A DNA stretch of 60,000 nucleotides from Strigamia acuminata (lineage: Eukaryota; Arthropoda; Chilopoda; Geophilomorpha; Linotaeniidae): NCBI GenBank assembly GCA_949358305.1, contig OX442314.1, positions 53,021,369 through 53,081,368 on the forward strand, written 5' to 3'. Positions 1 to 10,779 of the stretch are shown here, piece after piece; positions within the stretch are counted from its first letter, which is position 1; each line of letters opens with the position of its first letter. Made by a program: the position numbers and the translations under genes. The notes below the pieces were generated by a model. The model was not told where the DNA came from and ran no database searches. It saw only the letters and a program-made list of their open reading frames with translations.

Positions 1-2
1 CC

Positions 3-124
3 TAACTAAATGGTGTGTTTGTGATAGTTTACAGTAATAAACTTGTAACATCTCACTTGTTGGATCTTAACTGAATGGTGTGTTTGTGATAGTTTACAGT
101 AATAAACTTGTAACATCTCACTTG
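3..124. repeat. 65-bp direct tandem duplication
   Basis: Two nearly identical copies, starting at about 3 and 68, share a run from 'aatggtgtgtttgtgatag' to 'taacatctcactt'. The period is 65 bp and one base differs near each start. It lies directly upstream of the MULE-type ORF and may be part of that element's 5' region. No terminal inverted repeat can be assigned because the window begins here. Confidence 0.85.
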
Positions 125-173
125 AAGTTCTGAATTTCGGTATTTCTATTGAATACATTTGAATTTTAATACT

Positions 174-3100
174 ATGGAAACCGAAATTGATGAATTATAT
201 TTCCCTACCGTTGAGAAAGAATTTACAGCATTATCTGTTTTTAATACTTGGAACGAATTTGCAGATGCATTCGAAAAGTTCTGCGATTCTACTAGCAGTC
301 CACTTTTTGTGATTCAAAGTTCTCGCAGTATTGAGAAAGAGAATCTGCGACCTGGTGTTTGCAAACTCCCACTTTCCATTGGATACTACTTTTGTAGATT
401 CGAATGTGCGCATGCTGGTTGTAACAATTCAACATCTAAAGGAAAGCGACCAAAACAACAATCGTTGAAGACTGGTTGTTCTGCTCACTTGCATGTTGGT
501 TGGGATAAACGAAAAAGTTTGTTTGTTATTCGAAGCTTTGATAACACACACACCCATGAAATGGGTTCAGATCTTTACAGATCATATTCGATTAATCGAG
601 CAGTGCGAGGATTGGGTTATAAAATTCCACGGTTGCTTGAGAATACGCTTGAAGATGGGACAAGTACTTGGGCATTTTCAAAAAGTCGTTCGGACACAGA
701 ACACATTAAAGACAATACTATGTTGTTGCTCGAACATGGAGTAACAGTCTCTGCAGTCAAAAATTTCGTCAAAGAGAAGGGGAATGTTTCTGCAACATCG
801 AAAGATGTACACAATATAAGGGCTAAATTGGAGTCTACCAACCGACCGCCTGGCATAAACGATGGAGAGAAATTTGTTTCAAGTTTACGTTTAGACAAGA
901 AGCAAGACCAGGGAATGGTCATTGCAACTTTAGAAGTGGATTCAGAAATTCGTGTTTGCTTTTTCCAATTTTCTTGGCAGCGTACACTTTTTGAACGATA
1001 CCCTGAGCATATTTCTATGGATGCAACATATTGCCTTGTTAACTGCCGCATGCCCTTGTACATTGCATCCATTGTTGATGGTAATAATATCACGATTCCA
1101 GTGGCATTTGGTCTTGTTGCTGCCGAGACGAAGGAAAATGTTGAATTCTTTGTTGCCACTCTTGTGGAAAGAAATCCATGTACATCGACAACCATCTCTT
1201 TTATGACAGACAAAGATTTCACTGAAATTTCTCTAATAGAAAAGTACTTTCCACAAGCAAAACATGAACTTTGCTTGTTTCATGTTCTCAAAAATTTCAA
1301 GGCTTTGGTTGATGATCAAAAATTTCCAAGTGATAAGGCAGATGATGCGAAACGATTACTAGAACAAATGGCCTACGCTTATGAGCTCAGTTCTTTTGAA
1401 GCAAGTTTTTCTGAATTTGAAGAGAAATTTTCGAACCACAACATCTTTCCCCTTTTTCTGGACCGCTGGTATGCGATCCGCGAAAGCTGGTCAATGTACA
1501 GTCGGATTCAGACATACAACTTGGGCAACACTACAAATAACAGAATTGAGTCAATGAACAACAAGATAAAGAAGGTAATCAAACGTTATTCATACTTGGA
1601 CATATTTTACTTAAATTTGAAGATTTTTTTGAGTGACTTGTGGGATAAACTTCATATGATTTCGTTTAATCAGCGTTTAAAAGTTACTCAGCTTAGAACG
1701 TCAGCACCTATGTCAGTGGTTAGTTCTGTTGCTAGCACTGCAACTCCATTTGCATGTTACATAATTGTTGGAGAGTACGTCACAAGTGAAAACTGTAAAA
1801 CTATCACTAATTTGTCTAATGGGAAGTTTGCCGTTAATATTCCTCCACATCGTATTTCAGAGACATCCGAAAGTAGTTGTACTTGCAGTCTTTTTTCAAT
1901 GAAAAAGTTGCCTTGTTGTCATATCTTTTCAGTTAGGAAGCACTTGGATTTAGAAATCTTTGATCCTAGTCTAGTATCCCAAAGATGGACGCGTAGTTAC
2001 TCGAACGAATCGTTCCAGGAAGCATCTATCGTTAAGCCAGATGGGTTAGTGAGAGTAACTAATAGTTCTAGCGATACATTAACTGAGTCCCAGAAGTTTA
2101 GTGAAGCAAAAACCCAGTTAGATGCTTTATCAGAGAAGATGAAATCTTGTAGCAGCGAAGAATTCAAGAACAGAATGCAGTTTCTTAAAGAAATTAATTC
2201 ATTGTGGGCTGAAAATCGAAAAGTAGTTGCAGTTGAAATTATATCCACCCATGATACAAATTGTGCTTCTAATCCGAGTGTAAATGGTCTGGAGAATGCT
2301 ACAGATTCAGATGTGAATTGTTCAGAACATGGCGTAGGTCCAGAAGACGGTTCAAAGCCAGACGTGAATAATCCAGAAAATGGTACAGGTTCAGATGTGA
2401 ATCGTTCAGAGCATGGCATATGTTCAGATGCAGATGGCTTGGAAAATGAAATTATTTTTGATGTTGTTGGACGCTTTCCAGATAGAGTAAAAGTGAGAGG
2501 TCGTCCCAAAGGTGCTATCCTAACCGCAATAGGAAGAAAAAGGACTCTGCCGAAACCATCACTGCGTACAGCAAAAAAATTCAAAACAAAACTTGTCAAC
2601 CCAGATATTGATTGGGTTGAAGTATGCTCGGAGGTCCAACTGAAGCAAAGTCATTTAGATATTTTGCTCTGCGATGATTGGCTTGATGCATCTATCATGT
2701 ACGCAGCAACATGCATGACAAAGCGAGATTTTCCAATGACCCAAGGCCTCCAAAGAACCACGTTTGCAGCATATAATCCACCTGCATTTACTCCTTGCAA
2801 TGGTGATTTTATCCAAATTTGCCATGTTAATGGCAATCATTGGAATGTTATTGCTGGGCACATTAATGATAGTATGATTTTCGTAGATGTATATGATTCT
2901 CTCTACTCTGACATCAATCCTGATAATATATCCATTGCTAGTAGTTTGGTCCGCACTATAGATTCTTCTTTTCAAATGACATTTCGTTTTCATGATATTA
3001 TGAAGCAGGACAATGGTCATGATTGTGGCCTACATGCTATAGCAATTTCACTATTACTTTGTCATGAAGAAAATCCAAGTAATTTCGTATTTGATAAAGC

Positions 3101-3404
3101 TCGACTAAGATCACATTTGATTGAAAGATTTTCCCATCAAGATGAAAAATTCATCTTATTTCCCTTTACACGTCGGGAAGTTTACGACTCTCCTAAAACA
3201 ACAGTTCATGACAGAGTAATGTGTTATTGCAGGAAAAAAAGAAATACTCGAATGGTTATAAAATGCTGTACATGCAAAGAAGATTTCCATAGAGCATGTT
3301 TGGTTAAACAGAATACGAATGTGAAGGCCATTCAAACAAAACAGTTTATTTGTGATCGTTGCATTCTTATGACAGAAGCTAATGTAATTGATATTAGTGA
3401 ATAA
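174..3404 (+). CDS. MULE-type transposase with SWIM, AT-hook, Ulp1-like protease and PHD domains
   Basis: One uninterrupted ORF of about 1076 codons; the first ATG is at 174. Order of domains: FAR1/WRKY-GCM1-like Cys/His region (residues ~70-140); MULE DDE core with SMDATY (~281) and TDKD (~344), then CLFHVLK (~366); SWIM finger CTC...CCH (~567-583); acidic linker with SDVN/SEHG repeats; AT-hook-like GRPKG (~780); Ulp1/C48 cysteine-protease core with GNHW (His ~887), YDS (Asp ~905) and QDNGHDCG (Cys ~950); PHD finger, eight Cys/His at ~1016-1063. FAR1, MULE and SWIM together are the usual Mutator-like transposase set, so the protein probably binds and cuts transposon ends in the nucleus. The protease suggests SUMO or ubiquitin-like processing and the PHD suggests chromatin targeting (inference). 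The reading frame is intact, so this is either an active element or a domesticated gene. No terminal inverted repeats were found. Confidence 0.85.
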   Translation: METEIDELYFPTVEKEFTALSVFNTWNEFADAFEKFCDSTSSPLFVIQSSRSIEKENLRPGVCKLPLSIGYYFCRFECAHAGCNNSTSKGKRPKQQSLKTGCSAHLHVGWDKRKSLFVIRSFDNTHTHEMGSDLYRSYSINRAVRGLGYKIPRLLENTLEDGTSTWAFSKSRSDTEHIKDNTMLLLEHGVTVSAVKNFVKEKGNVSATSKDVHNIRAKLESTNRPPGINDGEKFVSSLRLDKKQDQGMVIATLEVDSEIRVCFFQFSWQRTLFERYPEHISMDATYCLVNCRMPLYIASIVDGNNITIPVAFGLVAAETKENVEFFVATLVERNPCTSTTISFMTDKDFTEISLIEKYFPQAKHELCLFHVLKNFKALVDDQKFPSDKADDAKRLLEQMAYAYELSSFEASFSEFEEKFSNHNIFPLFLDRWYAIRESWSMYSRIQTYNLGNTTNNRIESMNNKIKKVIKRYSYLDIFYLNLKIFLSDLWDKLHMISFNQRLKVTQLRTSAPMSVVSSVASTATPFACYIIVGEYVTSENCKTITNLSNGKFAVNIPPHRISETSESSCTCSLFSMKKLPCCHIFSVRKHLDLEIFDPSLVSQRWTRSYSNESFQEASIVKPDGLVRVTNSSSDTLTESQKFSEAKTQLDALSEKMKSCSSEEFKNRMQFLKEINSLWAENRKVVAVEIISTHDTNCASNPSVNGLENATDSDVNCSEHGVGPEDGSKPDVNNPENGTGSDVNRSEHGICSDADGLENEIIFDVVGRFPDRVKVRGRPKGAILTAIGRKRTLPKPSLRTAKKFKTKLVNPDIDWVEVCSEVQLKQSHLDILLCDDWLDASIMYAATCMTKRDFPMTQGLQRTTFAAYNPPAFTPCNGDFIQICHVNGNHWNVIAGHINDSMIFVDVYDSLYSDINPDNISIASSLVRTIDSSFQMTFRFHDIMKQDNGHDCGLHAIAISLLLCHEENPSNFVFDKARLRSHLIERFSHQDEKFILFPFTRREVYDSPKTTVHDRVMCYCRKKRNTRMVIKCCTCKEDFHRACLVKQNTNVKAIQTKQFICDRCILMTEANVIDISE

Positions 3405-4446
3405 AAATCAGTTTTACATAATTTCGACATTCTTTGAGCTTCTCCCCACGCCATTGGTTCGTCTCGTTTTCATGTTCTCGCTACGTTCCCGTCCTCCCGT
3501 CCTCGGCAACCCGAAACTTCACATAGCGCGTTTTTGGCGCACCATACCATAGCCGGCCGAATGATGGCTGTTTGTGGAAATAGCCGGCCCAGTGACGGCC
3601 ATCTATTCCCACAAACGTTTGTGGAAATAGACACATGTCTATTCCCACAAACGTTTGTGGGAATATCCACGGCCATAATTAAAACCTGATTGAAGTCCAA
3701 ATTTAAATTTACCTCTAAAATGGTGAACAGCGCCATCTATTGGTGAACTTAGCTTTCATTATGACGTCATAACCGTCACGTATGATTGACTGGACTCCAT
3801 CTTTCATACTCATACACCTTCTTGAATCTTTTAGCAGCTACACACTACTTATTATAGATTATAGATTATTTTATTGTGCTTACTAATGAATATTTTCAAA
3901 TAATTAAAATAAAAAATTTCCTTTTTGCATTCTAAATTCGATTGAAAAAAGGAAAAAAAATGGCCAATTTTTTCTTTTTTCTTTTTTGGACTATTTTGTT
4001 TTTAAAGAATGTATTCTTTTTGGCAAATTTCTTTTTTTGTGAACAGAAAATAAAAATTGTAAACCATTTTACCAGCTCGATACATGGATTCAGTTTGCTC
4101 CCAAAAATCATTCACTTTAAGAAGTCAACACATTAAAAATTAAAATGAAAAAAAAAACAATATTCCAACTTTGACAATATAATTACAACCACTTTTCTAT
4201 AATTTTGACATTTAATTTGCAAATAATATGCTCAAAACAAGATTGAACCGACAAATTGCTAGCTAGCCATGTCAACATCTACACTATACGTATAATTTCC
4301 TAACTACTCTTTCCATTGAGCCGTCTCATATCAAAGTAATTTTCAAACTTCCATACAAAAGAAATGGAAACACTTGTGGCAACTAGAACAGCAGCAAGTT
4401 TTCAACCGTTTTAAAACGGAAAATTTATACTTCTTGTGTTTGCAAA
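3405..4446. other. Intergenic region between MULE ORF and DEG/ENaC gene
   Basis: No credible coding sequence. A GC-richer patch (3430-3670) contains the palindromes described separately. The rest (3780-4440) is AT-rich with T and A runs and must hold the promoter of the downstream gene. An upstream ATG at 4363 is in frame with the gene but meets a stop after 16 codons. Confidence 0.6.
3605..3664. repeat. Two copies of a 24-bp palindrome, 36 bp apart
   Basis: Positions 3641-3664 are a perfect 24-bp palindrome with half-site ATTCCCACAAAC. Positions 3605-3628 are the same palindrome with one mismatch. The stretch between them, around ACACATGT, is itself nearly palindromic, so the 60 bp can fold in several ways. 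A related TTTGTGGAAATAG segment lies just upstream at ~3570. Confidence 0.85.
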
Positions 4447-6897
4447 ATGACGATTGTAATGAGAAGGAATGCAGTTGCAGCTGCGGTAAAGTATAAAATT
4501 CGTAAAATTGTACAACAACAAATGCCACGACTTTGGATGTTCGAGAAATCATTTCCCGAATTGCAAACGTTAATTGATCCCATGAAAAGTGCTAAATTCA
4601 AATTTGTTTGGAGTTTACTTTTAACAAGCTGCCTCGCACTCTGTTGCTATCAAACTGGGCAAAAAATCAAATATTTCTTTTCAAACGCCATCGCTACTGA
4701 CGCGTATACGAGAGACGCAACCGAGATGTCATTTCCAGCTCTGAAAGTGTGCACTCAAGAAAACCCATACACACGACATGCGTGGAATTTTTTTTTAAAC
4801 TCAACACCAAAAACTGTGTTCGAGTGTTTTGATATTCTGATGCATTTATTTGAAAATGAGAATGTCAACGTATCTGCATTATGGGATATTGATCAACCTG
4901 TAGTAAACAAAACGGAATTTATTTCGGTAAGGAAATCTCGATTTATTTTGCCAACTGAAATGTAAAACACTACCAGACTTTTTACAGAAATCTACAGACA
5001 AACCAAATATTCAAATAAGCAAACATTTGTCCTTATATGGAACCTGCGCTGTGATAACGGTTGGTAAGTTATGATGTATCATTAGCTGCAATAAACTCCT
5101 CCTACAGAGTCATTTGGTGTTTTCTAGAAAATATTACGGGTCGAAATTTATACGGCAAATTGAAAATGTGGTTTAATCGACCAGAATTCTGTCCCCCAGG
5201 CACACTTTCCGTAAATAGATGGACTACAATGATAAAAGCAATAACATTAAAATTATTAAAAATCATAGGTGTCAAGCCCTATTCCAGGTAGATCTGATTT
5301 AATAGTCAGAATGAATTCAAATGAAGTAATAGGAAGCAAATTTAGTTTAAAAGAGGTATTTGCCATCACCATTTGATTAATTCCCCTACCGTCTTCCACA
5401 AGGTGTTACATTACATACAATTTATGAGTACAGTGTGATATTTGTTAAAAGAAACAACCAAAAATGGTGTGACTGGATATGGTCTTACCCACTGCAGTAT
5501 GGGAATTTACCACAGTGGAAGGGACGCATACATCACGTAATAACGAGACAGGGACTCAGATTGTTGGGTTTTGGCCTTTAATCGTTGTCTAGGGGTTGGG
5601 TGAGGGTCACCTATCTCACTGTGTGACTGTGCCGTCAGACACGCTACACTGGTACCCGACCCGTCACACACAAAACCTAAGTTCCATGGGTTACGTTGGA
5701 CGAACATTCTGCCGTACTCACCTCGTACAGCCCATGTAGCCGCTCTTGGAGGCTGCAGAAGGCACATCTTCCTGCTACTCAGCGTCACAGTTGTGACCGT
5801 TTGGCCACTCAGGTGACCTACGGCACTGCCACACACCCCTCAAGGCCCCAATGGTCATCCCCTATGTGGATGATTGACCTAGCCGGGGGGAAGAAGCTGA
5901 GTGGTGTGGTGAGGAGAGGAGAACAATGTGAGTGCGGACACCGACTGAGAAAGTCGTGTGTGTGTGCAGTAGAGAGGAGAAGGTATTCATCAACGGGACA
6001 AGACTTGTCCCGGGCCGTGGACTCTGTACTCCTCACCACTACCCTGACAATCATTTTGCTAAATCAACATCTAAAACAATTTGGGAATTGTTTACTGTGA
6101 ACCAGACTTTTTGACCACCCTGCATAGCCACATTGTATTCTGGGATGCAATTAACAAACATCTTTAGTTAGCAAGCAATTTATGACACGTGATTGTAGTC
6201 ATCCAATCAGCACACAAAACAACGAATAAAAAAGAAATAACACACGGATACGTGTCCATGTAATCCTCGGTTCATGATACAGTTCATAGGGTACATTGCA
6301 AATCTTGATTATTTTTTTACGTATGTAATTATAGTTTATATTTCTGAATACATCATCTAATCCATGCATTCACGAAAAGGATTTTATCAAATGTCACGAG
6401 AAATGCCTTCAAGAGTTTTACAGTCAACAACCTTGCAGGTGAGGAATCACTTTACACACAAGAATAACCATTTAAAATGAATTCGTAAACAAACACAATA
6501 CTGATATAATTAAATATTATTGTTTATTCAGATTTCCATTTATGAGTGGAAACACACGCGACACTTGCAATGCTTCCATTGGTACATTTAACCAGTTCTT
6601 AAGCATTGGTGATAAACTAGCAAAAATAAACTCAGAATTAAAGTGCTTGTGCAACCGAATGTGCACTCAAATAGAAGAACAGATAAAATTCTTCACATCT
6701 ACTACAACAGAGGCCTCGTTGACAGAACGCGAAAACGAAGCAGCATCAACTGTTATTGAAGTCATCAAAGAAAGATTTGCTTATGGATTTGTCAATCTAC
6801 TGATTGATGCAGCTGGAAACATTGGCCTTTACCTTGGAATGTCAATACTTTCAGTTTTGGATTTGATCACATTAATCATCAATTATCGAAAACATAA
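4447..6897 (+). other. DEG/ENaC unit 1 (first half of the fused channel)
   Basis: The N-terminal cytoplasmic segment is followed by TM1 (KFVWSLLLTSCLALCCYQ), the extracellular start MSFPALKVC, the GTC-containing small exon 4988-5063, the Cys-rich exon 6335-6438 (ending QQPCR) and TM2 (GNIGLYLGMSILSVLDLI). Junction phases are 0 after 4926, 1 after 5063, 0 before 6335 and 2 after 6438. The intron between 5443 and 6335 holds the rearranged LTR. The donor at 5443/5444 (TTT|gttaaaag) is weak. Confidence 0.7.
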
Positions 6898-9800
6898 TGC
6901 AATGTCACGGAATAATAGTAGAATTCACTTCAAAGTATGGCATTATCTGCAAAAGAATAAAGGCCATTTCTCATCCCTACTGAAAGAAAATGAGCCAATT
7001 CCTTGCAGCGGTATTCAAAACATATTGGAAAAGGTTGTTTATCTCGGCTGCACCTCTCTGTTTCTGGTCATGATCTATTTCAAATTGATGACTTACATGG
7101 CATATCCCATACGAGTAAACATTTCAGTTGCCGACGAAGCAAATGTAACCTTTCCAAACATAACAGCTTGTGTAATGACAAATCCGACGACCATGGAATT
7201 GGAGAAGATGTATGCTGATGAAAATAATCTGAGTCAGAGTGATTGTCCCATTCACTTGTTGAGCCTACTAGATCTAAAAGGAGAAAACCTCACAATAGAA
7301 GAACTATGGAAGCAATCTTCGTCTTCAGATGCTATAATCTTCACTGATTTCGTAAGTAGGATTGTGCAACTTACCAGGTTGTTATCTTATAAATGTTACC
7401 TTTTGTTAGGTACCGTATTCAGACGTTAAAATAAATACGCCAAGAGGAACATGTACACATTACTTCATTGGTATGTCTTCAACTTCATGCTGCAGTAAAT
7501 GATTGCCAAAATTACTTATTGTCCACCTTAAAAAGTACATACATTGAAAAGTCGACCAAAAGTTCGGTGGGTCTTATAATCCAAATGTATGGCAAATCTG
7601 GGGGAAAATAAAATAAAATTAATCCGAGCAATTATGAAAATAATAATAAAAAATTAAATTTTAAATTTTTTATTTTAAAATTTTAAAACTTTTGGCCCTA
7701 TGTATCTTCCCAGGTAGCATTATACAGGATGTTTCGTTTAAGACGTTACTGGTCGAGATAAAGCAAAATTTCCAATTACAAAGTTGTAGAGCACCATCAA
7801 ATTAGTACTAACCAACTAATCTTAGTAATCTTAAGTTAAACAAGCAGGGATACAGCGTAAAAGCCTTTTTCCAAAAACATACTCCGTATTTTTTTTTGTT
7901 TTATTTGTTTCTAGGTGAAACTCCTTACAATGGCCAAAACACAATATTTGTGAAGTATTACGAGATTACTGAATTGATGTTATGTGACCAATACTACGAG
8001 GTAAAAAAAGCACATCAATCAGACATTTCATTTCGTATGTTAATTGATTGTCATGTATCACAGTTTTTTATAACAACAAAAGAAGACCAAGATTTGGATT
8101 TGTCTTCAAATGGATTATTACAATTTGAAGGTGGCGTCACAGTAGGTGTTGAATATCGCATGATAAAGGTGGGTATTTTAAACTTTGCTTCAATTAAAGA
8201 ATTAGTGTTTGCTCCAATCGGAGCAGCTGTGTACTTATATTTAATGCCATGTTCACACTTGAACCACTTATCCACATAAGTACTCAACTTTTAGAAACTC
8301 TTGTGTTCACACTCGTTCTAGTTTTCTACAACTCAAAACAAAATAGCGACTCTTCTACAACTTTAAGTTGTAGAAGTAACTTCTACATCTTGACGTCACT
8401 TAGTCCCACCGACATTCTGTCATGTAACTGATATTAGGAAAATCTAAAATAAAAGAAGGATGCCAATCCAACTCTTAAGGAAACTTTCGATATTAAAATA
8501 AAGTACTTTTTAATGCGTGAAAACATTTATAAGTTACAATACATCAAAAGATAGAGAATGAAACAAGCTTTCTTTTTTTTTTAAAAAAGCACATGTTTAT
8601 ACCTCTAACGGTTTGTGAAATACAAGCATAAATGCGTTTTGGTTGCTACAGTTAGAGTGGAAACCAGATCGTGACCTTTGTTTTGACTCCAAAATAATCT
8701 ACTTTTAAAGCAGAAAAAAATTTAAAAAATACAGGGTGTATCAGAATTCATGTTACACAGAAATAAGGGGTATAGAGGGGGACCAGGAGATCACATTTCC
8801 ACTATTCAAAAATTCCAAAAAAAATTCCTACTTTGTTACAACCCCAAAAACAATGGAAGATTTCAAATATCGTGACACGCATATCGCCCACATTTTTCAG
8901 GTTAAAGTGCAATTCTCAAATAAAAAGATACAAACCTATCATTTTAATGTTAAAGAATCACAAAAAAAAACCCCAAAAATCCGGGAAAACTAAAATAAAT
9001 CATTTATGTAAAAGATTAATTTCCTTAGATTATTTACCAAGCTGTGCATTTGAACATGTAGAGCATTTCTTGTAATAAACTTCTGCTGTTGGCTACCGAT
9101 TGTGTCTTTATATTTGAGAATTACGCTTTAACTTGGCAAATGTGGGCGATATGCGTGACGCGCGATATTTGAAATCTTCCATTGTTTTTGGGTTGTACAT
9201 TAACAAAATAGAAAAATTTTTTTGGAATTTTTGATTAGTGGAAACGTGATCTCCTGTTCCCTCTCTATACCTCCTATTTCTGTGTAACATGAATTCTGAT
9301 ACACCCTGTATGTTGGTTTACTAAACTGGCATCTGTCCTTCTCTTAAGAAAAAGTAGAAATTTTTATCTTTAATAGTTCCTTATCTACAAGTGATAAAGA
9401 GAACCCCTACCATTCAGTGGACAACATTTTGCCAGACATAAACAATCTTACTAGTTACGTTTTTGTAGAGGTGGATTAGTTAATCCTAGTCGAAAATGTC
9501 ACTGATCCCTAAGTGTGAATGGTCTTAAAATAGATCATTCACACTTGTAGAAATTAGACTTTATAAAAGTCACAACTTCTACAAAAGTAGTTAAAGTGTG
9601 GAAAAAACATTGAGTCATATGCCCCAAAAATGTGCCCAGTCCACACACCACAAAGTCCAGTCGAGTAGTACGAGGTTTGTTGTCTGAACTAAGATTGATT
9701 GATTGAATCCTGGCCAATGTGTAATTATTACAAAAATATAGACTGACAAATATTTTTATTTATTTATTAATAGTTTCACCGCATCAATACACCAATACGA

Positions 9801-10540
9801 AAATGTATGCCACCAAACGATTTCTATCAGTGCAAAAAACAATGTTACCGCAAAAAGCTGAATGAAAAATTAACATGCCGGTATGTTTGTATTAGCATAC
9901 AGTATTAGCATACAGTATTTCGCACCCAGTCATAAAAATATCAAAGTTCCAAACCAGACATCATAAGAAATATTTATTCATCTCTTTCACACAAATTATA
10001 GTTATTGTGTTGGCAACAAATTATTCACTCCCCACCTTTGACTCATTTTACCCCCAACTAAAAATATTGTTCTCCCCTAATATTTATTCCCCCGAATAAC
10101 AAGTTTTACACCCCAACAGATTTGTAAAACACACAAACCATTAGATCATAGCTAACAAATTTTCTCTCCCCAGATTACCATACATAGACCAACTGCAATA
10201 TCCCATGTGCAACACTTCTCAATCGGCGAAAACAACTGATTCTATCTACAAAAAGACTTTTCTTGAAACAAATGTTAGAGATGAATGTCAATGTCACATT
10301 CCCTGCAAAGAATCTAAGTACTCTAGCATGGCACGATCTACACGTACATTTAATGTTATGAGTATAATATCCCATTTTTTCGAAACAAATAAAATTCAAG
10401 TTTTTATTGACCGGCTTGAATATGACATTATCTCGTTCATATGCGACATCGGAAATGTTTTAAGCTTATCGCTAGGTCTGTCAATATTGAGTGTGGCAAG
10501 AAAAATGGAAAAATTAATTTTTCAACATCACCAACAATAA
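4447..10540 (+). CDS. Tandem-fused DEG/ENaC cation channel (two subunits in one gene)
   Basis: Spliced model: exons 4447-4926, 4988-5063, 5128-5443 (problematic), 6335-6438, 6532-7351, 7410-7470, 7915-8168, 9774-9880, 10174-10540. About 829 aa, two halves of about 415 aa each. Each half has TM1, an FPALKVC/FPNITACV segment, a GTC motif, a Cys-rich exon and TM2 with the LGxSILS selectivity-filter signature of degenerin/ENaC/ASIC channels. The two halves share intron positions and phases (0,1,0,2). No stop separates them: exon 6532-7351 encodes TM2 of unit 1 and TM1 of unit 2. DEG/ENaC channels are trimers of such subunits in the plasma membrane, carrying Na+ or other cations. In unit 1 the third exon stays in frame only if introns 5269-5305 (37 nt) and 5345-5402 (58 nt) are removed; otherwise two +1 breaks exist. 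The start at 4447 is the first ATG after in-frame stops. Confidence 0.8.
5468..6050. repeat. LTR copy with one half inverted, inside a channel intron
   Basis: Related to the solo LTR at 37194-37780. Positions 5468-5791 (starting TGTGACTGG) match the reverse complement of its right half (to ~37451). Positions 5792 to ~6045 (starting TGTGACC) match its left half in forward orientation. The total length is close to that of the full LTR, so one half appears inverted in place. Intronic, no coding content. Confidence 0.75.
6898..10540 (+). other. DEG/ENaC unit 2 (second half of the fused channel)
   Basis: After a short linker (from MSRNNSRIHF) comes TM1 (VVYLGCTSLFLVMIYFKL), then FPNITACV, the small GTC exon 7410-7470, exon 7915-8168 with a GGVTVGVEYRMIK end, Cys-rich exon 9774-9880 (ending LTCR) and TM2 (ICDIGNVLSLSLGLSILSV) before the stop at 10540. 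All splice phases agree without adjustment. The ATG at 6899 could serve as an independent start if an internal promoter existed; no such promoter can be recognised. Confidence 0.8.
8732..9308. mobile_element. Tc1/mariner-type MITE with ~195-bp inverted repeats
   Basis: Ends are CAGGGTGTATCAGAATTCAT and its reverse complement, flanked by TA on both sides (8730-8731, 9309-9310). The arms (8732 to ~8925 and ~9111-9308) match imperfectly for nearly 200 bp around a ~185-bp centre. There is no transposase. TA target and CAGGG ends fit Tc1/mariner. It sits in the 8169-9773 intron of the channel gene. Confidence 0.9.
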
Positions 10541-10572
10541 TATTATTCGGATGGGTTTTTAACATGGAAAAA

Positions 10573-10578
10573 AATAAA
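10573..10578 (+). terminator. AATAAA poly(A) signal of the DEG/ENaC gene
   Basis: The canonical AATAAA lies 33 nt after the channel stop codon. Position fits a short 3' UTR; the cleavage site is not visible. Confidence 0.5.
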
Positions 10579-10779
10579 AGCATTACCTCACAAAAAGTTT
10601 TTTAACTTCCAAAAAACCCAAATTAATTGAATTGTAATAATATTGTATTTCAAATATGTTATCTCAATTTTCAAATACGAACAATTTGTACACCAGTGGT
10701 TTTTAGTAATTTCTGTAATTACACTCGAAATTGAGTGGTCAAACGAAATTCCCGCACAAATCTCACTACAATTTATTCA

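Noticed and set aside
3942-4136. 64-codon Phe-rich ORF
   Set aside because: Low-complexity T-rich sequence.
5507-6114. Several ~60-130 codon ORFs
   Set aside because: They lie in the rearranged LTR copy and have no domain.
8245-9522. A larger MITE around the mariner element, with 'ttcacactt' ends
   Set aside because: Only about 12-15 bp of imperfect terminal similarity and no target duplication.
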